Counted from the stretch's first letter, positions 47,031 through 56,590 are shown. The stretch is DNA of 64,000 bases from JAIQFF01 sp963788505 (GCA_963788505.1 CAWBGY010000006.1:124001-188000); one strand, 5' to 3'. Numbers and translations are program-made. The notes: generated by a model not told the origin, from the sequence alone.

Positions 47031-47063
47031 AAAAAGGGGGCGCTCCGATCTTCCGGAGCGCCC
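47031..47063 (-). terminator. Rho-independent terminator of the fasciclin gene
   Basis: Ten-base-pair perfect stem GGGCGCTCCG / CGGAGCGCCC with loop ATCTTC. Read on the minus strand it is followed by CCCTTTTT, as expected for intrinsic termination just past the fasciclin stop (47088). It may also serve the + strand gene ending at 46982, although without a T-run on that side. Confidence 0.85.
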
Positions 47064-47087
47064 GTGTGAGAGAGACTGCGCGGCTTG

Positions 47088-47639
47088 CTAGTTCGGCAAC
47101 AGGACCGTGTCGACCACGTGAATCACGCCGTTCGACTGGTTGACGTTGGAAATCGTGACCGTGGACAGGTCACCCTTTTCGTCCTTCAGCACAATGTGAT
47201 TGCCCTGCAGGGTCGCGATCAGCGTGCCGCCGCTGACCGTTTTCAGTGACGCTTCGCCGTTGCCCGCCTTGATTTCCTTCCTCAAATCAGCCGCGCTCAG
47301 TTTGCCTGCGACCACGTGATAGGTCAGGATTTTGGTGAGCATGTCCTTATTTTCCGGCTTCAACAGAGTGTCCACCGTGCCCGCCGGAAGTTTGGCGAAA
47401 GCTTCGTTGGTGGGAGCAAAGACGGTAAAAGGGCCGGGGCCTTCCAGCGTGTCCACCAGGCCGGCCGCTTTCACCGCAGCTACCAGCGTGGTGTGGTCGT
47501 CGGAGTTCACCGCATTCTGGATGATGTTCTTGCTGGGAAACATCTCGTGCCCACCCACCATCGGATCTGATCCGGCAACGGCAAAGGTGGCGGCCAGGGC
47601 CACAATGCTCAACAGCAGAAGTGCCACTTTCTTGTTCAT
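47088..47639 (-). CDS. secreted fasciclin-domain protein
   Basis: 183-residue exported adhesion-type protein. Signal peptide MNKKVALLLLSIVALAATFAVAG; one fasciclin (FAS1) domain at about 40-182 with H1 motif GPFTVFAPTNEAFAKLP, the YHVV motif in LTKILTYHVVAGKLS and the H2-like NGVIHVVDTVLLPN end. Bacterial FAS1 proteins mediate surface contacts; partner unknown. Monocistronic with its own terminator at 47031 and a good GGAGCGATT before the ATG. Confidence 0.94.
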   Translation of the reverse strand: MNKKVALLLLSIVALAATFAVAGSDPMVGGHEMFPSKNIIQNAVNSDDHTTLVAAVKAAGLVDTLEGPGPFTVFAPTNEAFAKLPAGTVDTLLKPENKDMLTKILTYHVVAGKLSAADLRKEIKAGNGEASLKTVSGGTLIATLQGNHIVLKDEKGDLSTVTISNVNQSNGVIHVVDTVLLPN

Positions 47640-47756
47640 AATCGCTCCTCTGTAATTTTCGATTGCTTACGACATAGGTACGGAGGCGCGGGGAAATTGG
47701 ATTGGCGGGCGGGGTGTTCTTCAGCTCGGGAACGGTGACTGCAAAGAAATCACAGC

Positions 47757-47820
47757 AGGTCCCTCCACTGCGCAAGATCATTCGCTCGCGCGAATGATCT
47801 TGCTCCGGTCGGGATGACAG
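47757..47820. repeat. family A REP palindrome, single copy 4
   Basis: AGGTCCCTCCACTGCG, stem CAAGATCATTCGC/GCGAATGATCTTG around TCGC, CTCCGGTCGGGATGACAG. See copy 3 at 45586. It sits upstream of the fasciclin gene in the 353-bp gap 47640-47992, which holds only repeats (this one, the family B hairpin and the terminator). Confidence 0.85.
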
Positions 47821-47882
47821 GGTTGGGGAAAGGATCCAATCCGCCTAGTTACGTTGGACACATAGCCGAGCTGCGCTCGGCC

Positions 47883-47907
47883 TGGACGGGTCGGAGACCC
47901 GTCCCTA
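47883..47907. repeat. family B-like hairpin, copy 5
   Basis: TGGACGGGT-CGGAG-ACCCGTCCCTAC; related to the hairpins at 16502 and 50142. It lies just beyond the terminator of the transpeptidase gene. Confidence 0.6.
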
Positions 47908-47927
47908 CACAGGCGGTGCCGAAGGCC

Positions 47928-47956
47928 AAAAAGGCCTCTCCTGCGAGAGGCCTTTT
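47928..47956 (-). terminator. Rho-independent terminator of the transpeptidase gene
   Basis: Stem AAGGCCTCTC / GAGAGGCCTT with four-base loop CTGC. On the minus strand the stem is followed by TTTTTGG, 37 bases past the stop of the penicillin-binding gene at 47993. The stem is symmetric enough (A-run on one side, T-run on the other) to stop transcription in both directions. Confidence 0.88.
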
Positions 47957-47992
47957 CGTTAAGCTGAGAGCTGATGGCTGAAAGCTGAGACC

Positions 47993-49231
47993 TTACTGCT
48001 GCGTTTCGCTCACCGGCTTCACGTCCGCGGTATCGGCGGGCTGAGTGGGGCGCGCGGCGAAGAAGGCGTGGTCGTACAGATTCTTGTACATGCGTCCGGA
48101 AATTTCCGCTGCTTTGGGCCCGAACGTGGGGCGGCCGCCGCGCAAAAAGACGACGACCACGATGCGGCCGACATCGGTCTTGGCGTAGGAGGCAAACCAT
48201 CCGAAGCGGGTGCCGGCCTTGGAACAGGTGCCGGTTTTTCCCAGAATCTCTTCTTCGTTGAAATTGACTCGGACGCTGCGCGCCGTGCCGTAGTTGACCG
48301 CTCCCGCCATGCCGTCGGAAATCTCGGGAATCAGCGGGGCGATATCGAGGTGACGCTTTACTTTCGGCTCGAAGCTGGCGACTCCTTCCGGAGTCGTGGG
48401 ATGCTGCAGGTAGTAAAGAGTGCCGCCGTTGGCGATGGCGGAAACCAGCGCGCCCAGCTGCAACGGCGTCATGGAGACGCCTTCACCGAACGAGCACATC
48501 TTGCCCACGCCGCCCAGCTTGGACGAAATTTCCTGCTCGGGATACGTCCCCAGATGCTCCCCTGTGATGTTGTATCCGGCCAGTTCACCCAGGCCGAACT
48601 GGTGCGCGTAGAAGCTGACTTTCTCAAATCCCAGCTTGCGTCCCAGGGCCTCAAAGTAGGCATTGTTGGAATGGGCCAGGGCGGTGGTCAGGTTCATCCG
48701 GCTGCGGCGGCCCAGGGCGATCTCGGTGTCCTTGGTGATCAGGTCTTCGCTTAAGGCGGCCAGAGCTACGGAAAGCTTGATGGTGGAGCAGGGCTGGGCG
48801 CCGCTCGAAAGGGCCAATTTCTGATTCACCATGGCCAGTACCCGGCCGCTGGTGGGCTCGATGGCCAGCACCGTCCCATTCATGTTGCCCAGGGCATCGA
48901 TGGCGGCCTGGCGAACCATGGGATCTTCGCCCGCGACGACGTCGCCTTCGGTGACATCGTCAGTGAAGGAACTGGCGGTGAAATGCTCGTAATAGCGGCG
49001 ACGGCGATGATGGCGCTTGGCGCTTGCGGTCCGAACCGTGCGTCCGCGGCTGCGCGAGAGCTTGCTCAGGCGTTTCCGGGCCCGTGGGGTCTCGCTCACC
49101 TTCTGTGACTTGGGCTTAGCAGAGGTCAAGGAACGGGTGCTGACCGTGGCTGCCATCCCGTACTCAGGCAGGACCGTCAGAATGAATGCGACCAATAACC
49201 CCAATACGGCGGAACGTTTCCTAGAAATCAC
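47993..49231 (-). CDS. penicillin-binding transpeptidase, periplasmic
   Basis: Cell-wall DD-transpeptidase-like protein, 412 residues. One N-terminal membrane anchor (SAVLGLLVAFILTVLPEYGM) is followed by a very basic linker (residues 38-80, KRLSKLSRSRGRTVR and KRHHRRRRYY). The transpeptidase domain has all three motifs: Ser149-Thr-Ile-Lys152, Ser188-Asn-Asn190 and Lys332-Thr-Gly334. There is no dimerisation or PASTA domain, so it is shorter than FtsI or PBP2 and resembles class D beta-lactamase-like transpeptidases of this phylum. Function as a minor PBP or in sporulation-free wall remodelling is inference. Has its own terminator. Confidence 0.9.
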   Translation of the reverse strand: MISRKRSAVLGLLVAFILTVLPEYGMAATVSTRSLTSAKPKSQKVSETPRARKRLSKLSRSRGRTVRTASAKRHHRRRRYYEHFTASSFTDDVTEGDVVAGEDPMVRQAAIDALGNMNGTVLAIEPTSGRVLAMVNQKLALSSGAQPCSTIKLSVALAALSEDLITKDTEIALGRRSRMNLTTALAHSNNAYFEALGRKLGFEKVSFYAHQFGLGELAGYNITGEHLGTYPEQEISSKLGGVGKMCSFGEGVSMTPLQLGALVSAIANGGTLYYLQHPTTPEGVASFEPKVKRHLDIAPLIPEISDGMAGAVNYGTARSVRVNFNEEEILGKTGTCSKAGTRFGWFASYAKTDVGRIVVVVFLRGGRPTFGPKAAEISGRMYKNLYDHAFFAARPTQPADTADVKPVSETQQ

Positions 49232-49705
49232 TGATTATGTCCCCATCCCCGGTTCGGAATGCCAGTTAAGAGTGCACGGGAGTTGCCAGGATCCGCCACC
49301 CTTTGGCCAAAGTGCTATAACCTTCCGATAGTATGGGACTTAGCCGTCCAAGCTGCAACTTAAAATGTATTTAGTTACCGACCCAGCATCATGTCTGTAA
49401 ACTTATGAATTATAGATATTTATTGCATTTATGCGATTGATTACCGTCCTTTCGTAATGAATGGCAATTTACTTCATCAATACCCCCTGGTGTGGAAAAC
49501 CTTTGCTCTTTCTTGCCGGAATTTTTCCACAACGAGAGATGCTGGCTGCCGATATTTCGGCAGGCACGAACGACCGGAGCGGATCGCGGATTCAAGGGCT
49601 CAGATCGCCGATTCGCCACCGAGGCCGGACATCGGCCTGCCTGATTTCCCATTCCGCCGCCCAAAATCTACAATCTTCAATCTGAAATCCCGAGACTGGA
49701 CTGCC
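49232..49705. other. 474-bp AT-rich intergenic region, no gene seen
   Basis: Divergent control region between the transpeptidase and HIT genes. The stretch 49340-49500 is markedly AT-rich compared with the rest of the window (TTATGAATTATAGATATTTA near 49405), consistent with promoters. No RNA gene or strong palindrome seen. Confidence 0.5.
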
Positions 49706-50047
49706 ATGACAGACTGCTTGTTCTGCCGCATCATCGCGGGTGAAATTCCGGCTAAAAAAATTTACGAAGACGAGCATACTTTCGCCTTCGAAGACATCAA
49801 TCCGCAAGCCCCGACCCACGTGCTGGTGGTTCCGAAGAAACACGTCGTCGGGCTGAAAGAGGCATCAGCTGAAGATGCCGAGATCATCGGCCAATGCCAT
49901 CTGGCGGCCGCCCACGTGGCCCGGGAGCGCGGCATTGAAAATGGCTATCGCACCGTGTTGAACGTGGGACCGGGCGCCGGCCAGTCGGTGTTCCATCTGC
50001 ACGTGCACTTGCTGGGAGGACGGAATTTGAAATGGCCGCCGGGCTAG
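49706..50047 (+). CDS. HIT-family nucleotide hydrolase (HINT type)
   Basis: 113-residue histidine-triad protein, likely a purine nucleoside phosphoramidase acting on AMP conjugates in the cytoplasm. Begins MTDCLFCRIIAGEIPAKKIYED with the Cys4/Cys7 pair of HINT proteins; nucleotide-binding segment HVLVVPKKHV; catalytic triad His97-x-His99-x-His101 in VFHLHVHLLGG. I chose the ATG at 49706 since a longer frame adds 83 residues without similarity to the family. Gene is followed by a family B hairpin. Confidence 0.95.
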   Translation: MTDCLFCRIIAGEIPAKKIYEDEHTFAFEDINPQAPTHVLVVPKKHVVGLKEASAEDAEIIGQCHLAAAHVARERGIENGYRTVLNVGPGAGQSVFHLHVHLLGGRNLKWPPG

Positions 50048-50141
50048 GTGGGCAAAATGTAGACGCGAGCGTCCCGCTCGTGCGGCAGCAAAAATGAACG
50101 AGCGCGTGAGCCCGTGAGACGAAGACCCGCGAAGTGAAACT

Positions 50142-50168
50142 GTGACGGGCGGGGACGCCCGTCCTCCA
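50142..50168. repeat. family B hairpin, copy 6, between convergent genes
   Basis: GTGACGGGCG-GGGA-CGCCCGTC-CTCCA, between the stops of the HIT gene and the opposing receiver-like gene. Same hairpin as at 4210 and 12347; placed 11 bases before the minus-strand stop codon at 50179. Confidence 0.7.
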
Positions 50169-50178
50169 GCAATTGTCC

Positions 50179-50832
50179 CTAGTTCGTGGCTTCCGGCTCT
50201 GGGGCGCCGTGACGGCGCAGCAGTTGCGGCAGGTTCTGGGAGAACGCCGAGCGCGGCAGCACCATGTCACATCCCACTTCGTGCGCCTTCATCTTCAGGT
50301 CGCCCTGTACGTGCGACAGGAATCCGATGATCGACGTCCCCTTCTTCAACTTGGTCTTGAGTTTGGGGATCAGGGTCAGAGGCTTGGCGTTGGCGTTGTT
50401 CATGTCGAAGATGATGAGCGACGGCTTCTCTTCGCCATTCAGCTTCATGTGATCAAGCAGGTCTTTTTCCGTCTTGACGAATTCGACCTTCACATTCAGC
50501 TTGCGCGCCGTTTCCTGGATCTTGGCCTGGAAGAACAAGTCGTCGACGAAGGCGAAGATGCGGGAATTGCCGTTATCGCCCTGGGGCAGCGGTTCGGGTT
50601 CAAGCGGAGCGTAAGCGGGAGCGAATCCAGGACGCATCCGTCCCGGTCTCGATCCATTGTTTCCGCCCAGGGTGGCGCGGTAGCTGTGGTCCATGGGTGC
50701 GCTGTAGATGCCGCTATGTTGCTGGCGGTCGCGGCCGTTGGGCGCGCCACCACGGTTAGGCGGACGACGCCCGCGTCGCCGCTTGCTTCTCCCTCCACCA
50801 CCGCCGGAGGGGTGTCCGGGTCCTGCATTCAT
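50179..50832 (-). CDS. Arg/Gly-rich N-terminus plus receiver-like domain
   Basis: 217-residue protein of two parts. Residues 1-80 are disordered and rich in Gly, Arg, Pro and Asn (GRSKRRRGRRPPNRGG, GSRPGRMRPGFAPAYAP), like RGG-type RNA-binding tails. Residues 88-210 form a receiver-like alpha/beta domain: SRIFAFVDDLFFQAKIQETA, SLIIFDMNNANAKP with Asp in the phosphoacceptor strand, IIGFLSHVQ at the Thr/Ser strand and GCDMVLPRSAF where Lys-Pro would be. The acidic pair and Lys are incomplete, so phosphorylation is doubtful. Convergent with the HIT gene. A nucleic-acid-associated pseudo-receiver is an inference from composition. Confidence 0.75.
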   Translation of the reverse strand: MNAGPGHPSGGGGGRSKRRRGRRPPNRGGAPNGRDRQQHSGIYSAPMDHSYRATLGGNNGSRPGRMRPGFAPAYAPLEPEPLPQGDNGNSRIFAFVDDLFFQAKIQETARKLNVKVEFVKTEKDLLDHMKLNGEEKPSLIIFDMNNANAKPLTLIPKLKTKLKKGTSIIGFLSHVQGDLKMKAHEVGCDMVLPRSAFSQNLPQLLRRHGAPEPEATN

Positions 50833-51163
50833 ATTGTTCTCGTTTTTTATCTGTGCATTTCAGTCCGCCCGAAGGGGGACTCGATTTTGCCGATCGCTAT
50901 TTTGCCGACCGCTGACAATGACCACTTTCTGGTAAAACCTCGCTTCGGACACAGGCATGCACCATGTGCCGAAAAACCCCGTGCGGCTGAAACTCACGCG
51001 TGAATGACTTTTTTCCGTATGGCGTCTGGAGCCAGGGGGTGCGGAGGGCCAGCTAGAGAGCATGGCCACTGGAACAGTCTTGATGTTACCGCCCACGGTC
51101 GAAGAAGCGCAAGTCCTAAGTCAGGTAGTTTTGCACAATGGTAACTGTAAATTATGATGCGGC
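50833..51163. other. 331-bp intergenic region, no gene seen
   Basis: Divergent control region between the Arg/Gly-rich protein gene and the dehydratase-like gene. No palindrome or RNA gene recognised; GTAACTGTAAATTATGAT just before the latter gene is the only AT-rich patch. Confidence 0.45.
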
Positions 51164-52137
51164 ATGCCCCCGGGATTGGCTGCGAACCACAGCACCATCG
51201 TCGACCGCGACCGCATCGCCAGCACTTACGAAGTGATCCGTCCCCATATACGAAGAACTCCGGTGGTTGAGGTTGATGGCTCCGATTTCGGGCTCGACGG
51301 CATCCGCCTGATGTTCAAGCTGGAATTGATGCAACATTCCGGTTCTTTCAAAGCTCGGGGAGCATTTGCCAATCTCCTGCTGCGCCAGATTCCCGCCGTC
51401 GGCGTGGTGGCGGCGTCCGGCGGCAATCACGGCACGGCGGTGGCTTTTGCCGCGATGAAGCTGAGAAAACCGGCCCGAATTTTTGTTCCCGAAGTGGCAT
51501 CGCCAACCAAGCTGGAACGAATCCGGGCCTACGGGGCCGAGTTAGTCGTCACCGGCGAACGCTATGCCGATGCGCTGGCGGCCAGCGAGGTGTGGGCGGC
51601 GCAGTCCGGCGCGCTCGCCGTGCATGCCTACGACCAGGTGGAAACGCTGCTTGGCCAGGGCAGCGTGGGCCTGGAATTCGAAGATCAGTATCCCCAGCTC
51701 GACTCCTTGCTGGTGGCTGTGGGCGGGGGCGGCCTGATCGGAGGCATTGCCGCCTGGTATGGCTCGCGGATCAAGATCGTCGGGGTGGAGCCGGAAGCAG
51801 CGCCAACCCTTACCCGGGCATTAGAGGCGGGGCGTTCGGTGGACACCGAAGCAGGAGGAATCGCCGCCGATTCGTTGGCCCCGAAGCGAGTCGGCGAGCT
51901 GATGTTCCCCATCGCGCAGGCTCACGTGGCAGAGTGTTCTGCTGGTTTCCGACGAGTCCATTCAGGAAGCGCAGAAGAGCGCTGTGGAGGGTGTTGCGAG
52001 TGGTCGCCGAACCCGGAGGCGCGGCCGCCTTCGCGGCGCTGCTGTCGCGGCGCTACCAGCCACGGCCGGGAGAACGGGTCGGCGTCCTGGTTTGTGGCGG
52101 CAATACCACAGCCGTGGATTTCAAGTGTAGCGTGTAG
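51164..52137 (+). pseudogene. threonine/serine dehydratase-like PLP enzyme, two frameshifts
   Basis: Fold-type II pyridoxal-phosphate enzyme of the threonine dehydratase / serine racemase group. The PLP lysine is Lys63 in SGSFKARGAFANL, followed by the phosphate/substrate loops ASGGNHGTAVA and AVGGGGLIGG. The frame is lost near 51936: after AQAHVAE the sequence in the next frame gives VLLVSDESIQEAQK, and near 51975 it shifts again to ALWRVLRVVAEPGGAAAFAAL and the C-terminal VLVCGGNTTAVDF, ending at 52137. Each change is equal to one extra base. All three pieces are well conserved and free of stops. Recent decay or sequence error; see the adjoining sedolisin gene. Confidence 0.85.
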
Positions 52138-52172
52138 GGCGGATACGCCTGCTGCGTCATCCCTACCCGAGT

Positions 52173-54627
52173 CTACTGGACCGTCACGATGCGACGTTGG
52201 CGGATGTGGGACAACGAGCCGCTGGTGGCCGTCACCGTGATGCTGTAGCTGCCTGCGGGCGTTCCCCCGTTCTTCGGCGAGACTGCTGCTCGCTGCCCCC
52301 GCCGCAACCCAATCCCGCCGACGAAAAATACCAGCAGCATGAGCCCCAGTCCCGCCATTCGACGACGCCGGCGCGAAGGCACGCCCAGGAAGACGATGCC
52401 CGCAAACAGCGCGCCGCCGCTCGCCGCCAACCAACCGAAGCCGTGCGGCAGCGGAGCGAAGCTGACTCGCCTGCTACAACGTGCGGCGCCATGGTGGAGA
52501 TCGTCAAAGTAGCGGTTGCGCTGTTGCTGGCCATCGTGACTGGAGTGGTTGAACCGAACGAACAAGTGATCGTCGGAGTTGCCGCCGGAGGCGCGCAAGT
52601 GAGAGCCACCGAGCCGCTAAACCCGTTCGTCGAAGTCACGGTTATGGTTGACGTGCCGGCCTGTCCCGGGGCGGTGACGGTGACCGGAGTTCCGGAGACG
52701 GAAAAATCCGGCGTCACAACAAAACCCGGCCACGAGGTCACCAACACATTGGCATCGATGCGAGCCCAGTCCGGTGGCCAGATCGTAGCCGGTGCCGGCG
52801 CTGAAACCGATATTGGAAGGGAGCCGTGGTGGGGCACTTCGCCGATGCCGGCCCTGTGGTCGGCGTGCCGGACGTACAAGGCACGATGTTGTTGCCAGTC
52901 TTGATGTCGTGAAATGCGCTGGGCGTCGATGAGGCCAGAGCTGTAAAGCGTGGGGTTGATGTTGCCCAAGCCCAGCGGAGACTGCGTGGCCTGGTTGAGG
53001 ATGGCAACAATGCCGGCGAAGGTTGGGGCGCCGACCGATGTGCCGCCGACCGTGTTCAGGTTTCCGCTGCCGTCCCGGAATCCGTTCACGCAACTGCCCT
53101 GCGCACAAATCATCGTCGCGTCGTGGTTCGGTGAAGCGTTCAACGAGATGTCCGGGACGTCGCGCTGGCCGTCGTTCGGAGTCAGGAGTGTCTGGTAACT
53201 CGGCTTGGTGAAGAGGGTGCTCACACCGCCGCCACCGGCGGAAAGCGATGACCCGGCTGCGGTGTCATTCCAAACCATTTCCGGAATGTAGATCAGGGCC
53301 GAACTGATCGTATCTTTGCCACCGGTCGTTCCCGCCCAGAAAGGCGGATTCGCGGGAGCGTCGGTGAGAGGCGTTCCGCCTATAACGGTGGCGGAGTCTC
53401 CGGTGAACTCGCTGCCTCCAACTCCAGTAACCTCGGGGATGCTTGCCGGTATATCCACCGCAAGTCCCTTGATCGCCGTTGTTGCCGACTGGCTTTCGCA
53501 GTCGGCCGCTCCCGAGTCGCCAGAAGGACCAATGATCGTCTGACCCTGCGAATTCCCCTGTTTGATGGTTGCTTCAAAGGCCGCGAGACCCGACCCGAAT
53601 AGCGGTTCGCAAATACCGTAGCTGCTGCTGATGACGGCTGCCAGGTTGTTATCGATGGCGAAGTTGATGGCATTGAAGGCGCCACCGTTTGGACTCGCAG
53701 AAAACGAAGACAATATCTGCGTTTTTAGCCACCGCTCCGGACCACTCCAGATCGAGTAACGACTCGGTCTGATCGCCAGCGCTCAGGATCTTCGGGGTGC
53801 CGCCCCCCACCTGCATAAATGTCGGATCCTTCTTGGGCAAACCAGCCGCCGCCCGAAAGGCATCGAGGTCCGCCGTGCTGTTATTGGCAGCAATGAGACT
53901 TTGGCCCACTACAGCGATCGAGACTCCAGTTCCATCCAGCCCCGCATCGTAGAGCGGTTTGACGTTGTAGATCGTGGCAAAATCGCCGGGCGCCACGAAA
54001 TGGTTTCCGGTCAGATGCGAAGTAAAGTTCGGCCTGGCCACGTGCACTCTGGGCCGCGGGCCGAAAGTCGTCCAGACCGCCGACACTCCAGCACCGTGCT
54101 CGAAAGGGCCTGTGGAATATAGATTTCGATGGCGTTGGCAAAGTGCATCTCGCCGTTCACCAGATAGCGGTTGAATCGGTGTGCAAGGCAGCTTCGACCT
54201 GGGCCGCGGTGCCGCTGAAGAAGACCGGGTGCGGGCGCGGGAGTATCCGTCCACCGCTCAAGCCCTGCGATTTCAGCCAGGCCGAAACTTTGGCGAGATC
54301 GCTGTCGCTCATGCCAAAGCGCGCGGCATACTGCTCCGGAGTCAGCCACTTGCGATAGTTCGGAGAGTGCGGGTCCTGCTGTTCGGCCAGCAACGTATCG
54401 AGAGCGGACTGCTGCGCAGGCGCCAGCTTGAACACAATGGCGGCGCGATGGATGCTCATGCTGCCTTCAACCCGGCCCTGGTCGAACTCCGCACGGGCCA
54501 GGGGATGGACTCCTGCCACCACCTCGGGTTCGGTGTCCCCAATCTTCTGTGTAATGCGGTTGCGGATTTGCGCCGGAGCGGCGCTGGCCAGAACCAAGAC
54601 AGCAAAAATGGAGATGACAACATTCAT
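52173..54627 (-). pseudogene. sedolisin (S53, kumamolisin-like) protease, many frameshifts
   Basis: Secreted acid serine-carboxyl protease. Signal peptide MNVVISIFAVLVLASAAPAQ; pro-domain with SPNYRKWLTPEQYAARFG and VFFSGTAAQVEAAL; catalytic Glu and Asp in DQTESLLDLEWSGAVAKN; oxyanion Asp in GPSGDSGAADC; Ser in GGTSVGAPTFAG. Then an Ig-like domain (TPDFSVSGTPVTVTAPGQAG) and the C-terminal cassette: hydrophobic helix, RRRRR, second helix, GCGGGS, GTPAGSYSITVTATSGSLS. Reading this requires changing frame near 54175, 54092, 53705, 52918, 52818, 52763, 52480 and at least twice more before the stop at 52173. No stops occur inside the conserved blocks. An earlier ATG at 54657 is possible. Confidence 0.85.
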
Positions 54628-54944
54628 GCGGAACGGGCGGACCGGCGTCCTGGACATTCACTACTCTCCTGATCAATGCCTAAATTTGTCGGTTCGTGCC
54701 GGTGGCCGAGGCCGGCGCTGCCATGCTGAGTATGGATTCAGATTATCCCAGCAAAGGATGTACGCCAAGCACGTTGGGCAAAGAAAGAAGGGCATGTCTG
54801 ACCGTGGCCAGGGGACCCGGTAACCGCGTACCCGTTACCCGGCCCAACCCTCGGGCTTCAGTTAGCCCGCGGTCCGCGTTGGGAAGCCGCAGGCATACAG
54901 TATCGAGCGCGGCTCGGCGATTCGGGCGCGTCCGGGAGATGAGA

Positions 54945-55019
54945 TGGTGGGCGCTGTAGGATTTGAACCTACGACTTCCACCGTGTGAGGATGGCACTCT
55001 ACCGCTGAGTTAAGCGCCC
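54945..55019 (-). tRNA. tRNA-Val (anticodon CAC)
   Basis: 75-nt cloverleaf on the minus strand with encoded CCA. Acceptor GGGCGCT pairs with AGCGCCC; D arm ACTCAGCGGTAGAGT; anticodon stem CCATC/GGTGG (one U-G) closes CTCACAC with anticodon CAC; T arm GTAGG-TTCAAAT-CCTAC. A tyrosine-recombinase 3' remnant lies 14 bp beyond its 5' end. Confidence 0.96.
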
Positions 55020-55032
55020 ACTTGTTCGTAAT

Positions 55033-55215
55033 TCAAACAGTTATAGCCGTTCCCGTCAACCGCGTGGGAACGGATGGGAACGGAATCGACGGCACGATGC
55101 GCGATTGTGCTTCCTGGGTAGTCGCCACGTCCGCGACTTGGCTGTTGACCAGTGTCCCGAACGTGTGGCGCAGCGTATGCCAACCCTACGCGCACCCGGT
55201 CACAATACGCCCGCC
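55033..55215 (-). pseudogene. tyrosine recombinase (integrase) 3' remnant
   Basis: On the minus strand, after one frame change, RVRVGWHTLRHTFGTLV can be read, which is the box II His-x-x-Arg region of phage-type integrases (HTLRHTFGT). It runs on through NSQVADVATTQEAQSRIVP and ends IPFPSVPTRLTGTAITV at a TGA 14 bp from tRNA-Val; the segment holding the catalytic Tyr is missing, so it is a deleted fragment. Upstream sequence to 55453 shows no further integrase motif and no other gene. It suggests that the accessory region to the right entered next to this tRNA. Confidence 0.6.
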
Positions 55216-55453
55216 GTTGGGACTGCTCCGGGGTATCTACTTCTGATGCTCCGGTGTGGCAATACCGATGTCCTATGTCCGTTCTATCAAGATTTTTGAC
55301 CGAGGTTGGGGCTTGGGCGAGGGCGCTGTCAGCTGCCACAATCGACTCCGTTGGCCACGACCTCGGCTCTTTGCAACTGAGCGCCGAGCTCCAACAGCGC
55401 CACGGAAAAAGTCGCGGCAGTCTAGGAATTCGGCGCGTCTGCCAGAGCTCCTG

Positions 55454-56590
55454 CTAACGCGGCGGCTGGGACCTGAACCTGCGGGCGCGCCACCACCAAA
55501 TGCAGAAGACTGCGAGCAGGAATGCCACAGCGGCGAGATACAGCAGGTTCGAGCCGATCCAAAGCGCGATGCTGAGAGCCATCACGTGCCGCTTGGCGCG
55601 TGAGACCGACGCTGCCGGAATGACCACGGACCCGCCCCAATCCATGGTCTCGAGCCGCGGCAGAAACCGCTGGCGCACGCAGCCCTCGAGGTTATAGACG
55701 CCGATGTGATGCACGAAATGGCTCGCGACGATCAAGTCGCTGGAGAACTCATCCCAATCGAGCGGCCCGAAGCCGGAACCGGCGGGAGGCATGCCATCGG
55801 TGACGCCGACTACGATGCCTTGCGCGTAGGGACCGAGATCCAAAATGATGGCCGATCCCACAGGTCGCGCATAACTCGTATAGATCATCACATCGTTTTC
55901 GTTGCCGCGCACGTCGACAGTGCCGAGCAGGCGGTCGAGGAGCGTTGTGTGAAGGTTGCGCTCGACGGGACCATACGGCATGGTGTAGGTCTCTACCAGA
56001 TATCCCTGCGACTGAATCTCGCGGATCAGTGCGGAATATGCCTCTTGCGCACGCTCAATGCGCTTGCCGTCGAGGCTGTCGCGGAGGAGCGTTGTGATCA
56101 GGCGCCAACGGTGATTCTTGAGCGCCGCAAGCTCGCCGAAGTTGGGCTCGATGTCGAGGCCGACGGCATCCCAGCGCAGGCCGTTCTCACGGGTCCACTC
56201 TTCGAAGGCGGCGAATTGGGCTGGAGCCTCGGCCGCATCATCGGCATTGAAATAGGGCCCGTTTTTTGTCTGCAGCGTCACCCCTGCGATCACAGGAATC
56301 TTCTGCTGATTGAGGAAGCGCACCACCTGCGCGCGTTCCGGCGAGAAATCGGCGATGGCGACAGCCACCTGCGCATGCAGATCGTGGAGCGCAGCAACCA
56401 CATCGTGATCGGAAAACAGGGCCTGCATCGGCGCAATTCCCTGGTCGCAACAGGCAAAGCCTAGCTGGGGTCGAACGCCGGATCCCTCGATGCGAATTTC
56501 AGGAGGCGTGCCTGTAGCCGCTGCCGGAGCGGCGACCAGAACGAGGCACGCGAGGAGCGCGATACGGGAAGCTGCAGGACGATTTGGCAT
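55454..56590 (-). CDS. exported TIM-barrel-like protein (DUF3142-like) with C-terminal anchor
   Basis: 378-residue exported protein. MPNRPAASRIALLACLVLVAAPAAA is a signal peptide; an alternative ATG lies 21 bases upstream. The central domain reads as an alpha/beta barrel: VAVAIADFSPERAQVVRFLNQQ and KIPVIAGVTLQ are strands, WDAVGLDIEPNF carries an Asp-x-Glu pair in a glycosidase-like place, and ENDVMIYTSYARPVGSAI follows. Near the C-terminus a helix (LSIALWIGSNLLYLAAVAFLLAVFCIWWW) and basic tail RARRFRSQ anchor it in the membrane with the barrel outside. Sugar hydrolysis is an inference from the DIEPN motif; no exact family is certain. Confidence 0.7.
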   Translation of the reverse strand: MPNRPAASRIALLACLVLVAAPAAATGTPPEIRIEGSGVRPQLGFACCDQGIAPMQALFSDHDVVAALHDLHAQVAVAIADFSPERAQVVRFLNQQKIPVIAGVTLQTKNGPYFNADDAAEAPAQFAAFEEWTRENGLRWDAVGLDIEPNFGELAALKNHRWRLITTLLRDSLDGKRIERAQEAYSALIREIQSQGYLVETYTMPYGPVERNLHTTLLDRLLGTVDVRGNENDVMIYTSYARPVGSAIILDLGPYAQGIVVGVTDGMPPAGSGFGPLDWDEFSSDLIVASHFVHHIGVYNLEGCVRQRFLPRLETMDWGGSVVIPAASVSRAKRHVMALSIALWIGSNLLYLAAVAFLLAVFCIWWWRARRFRSQPPR

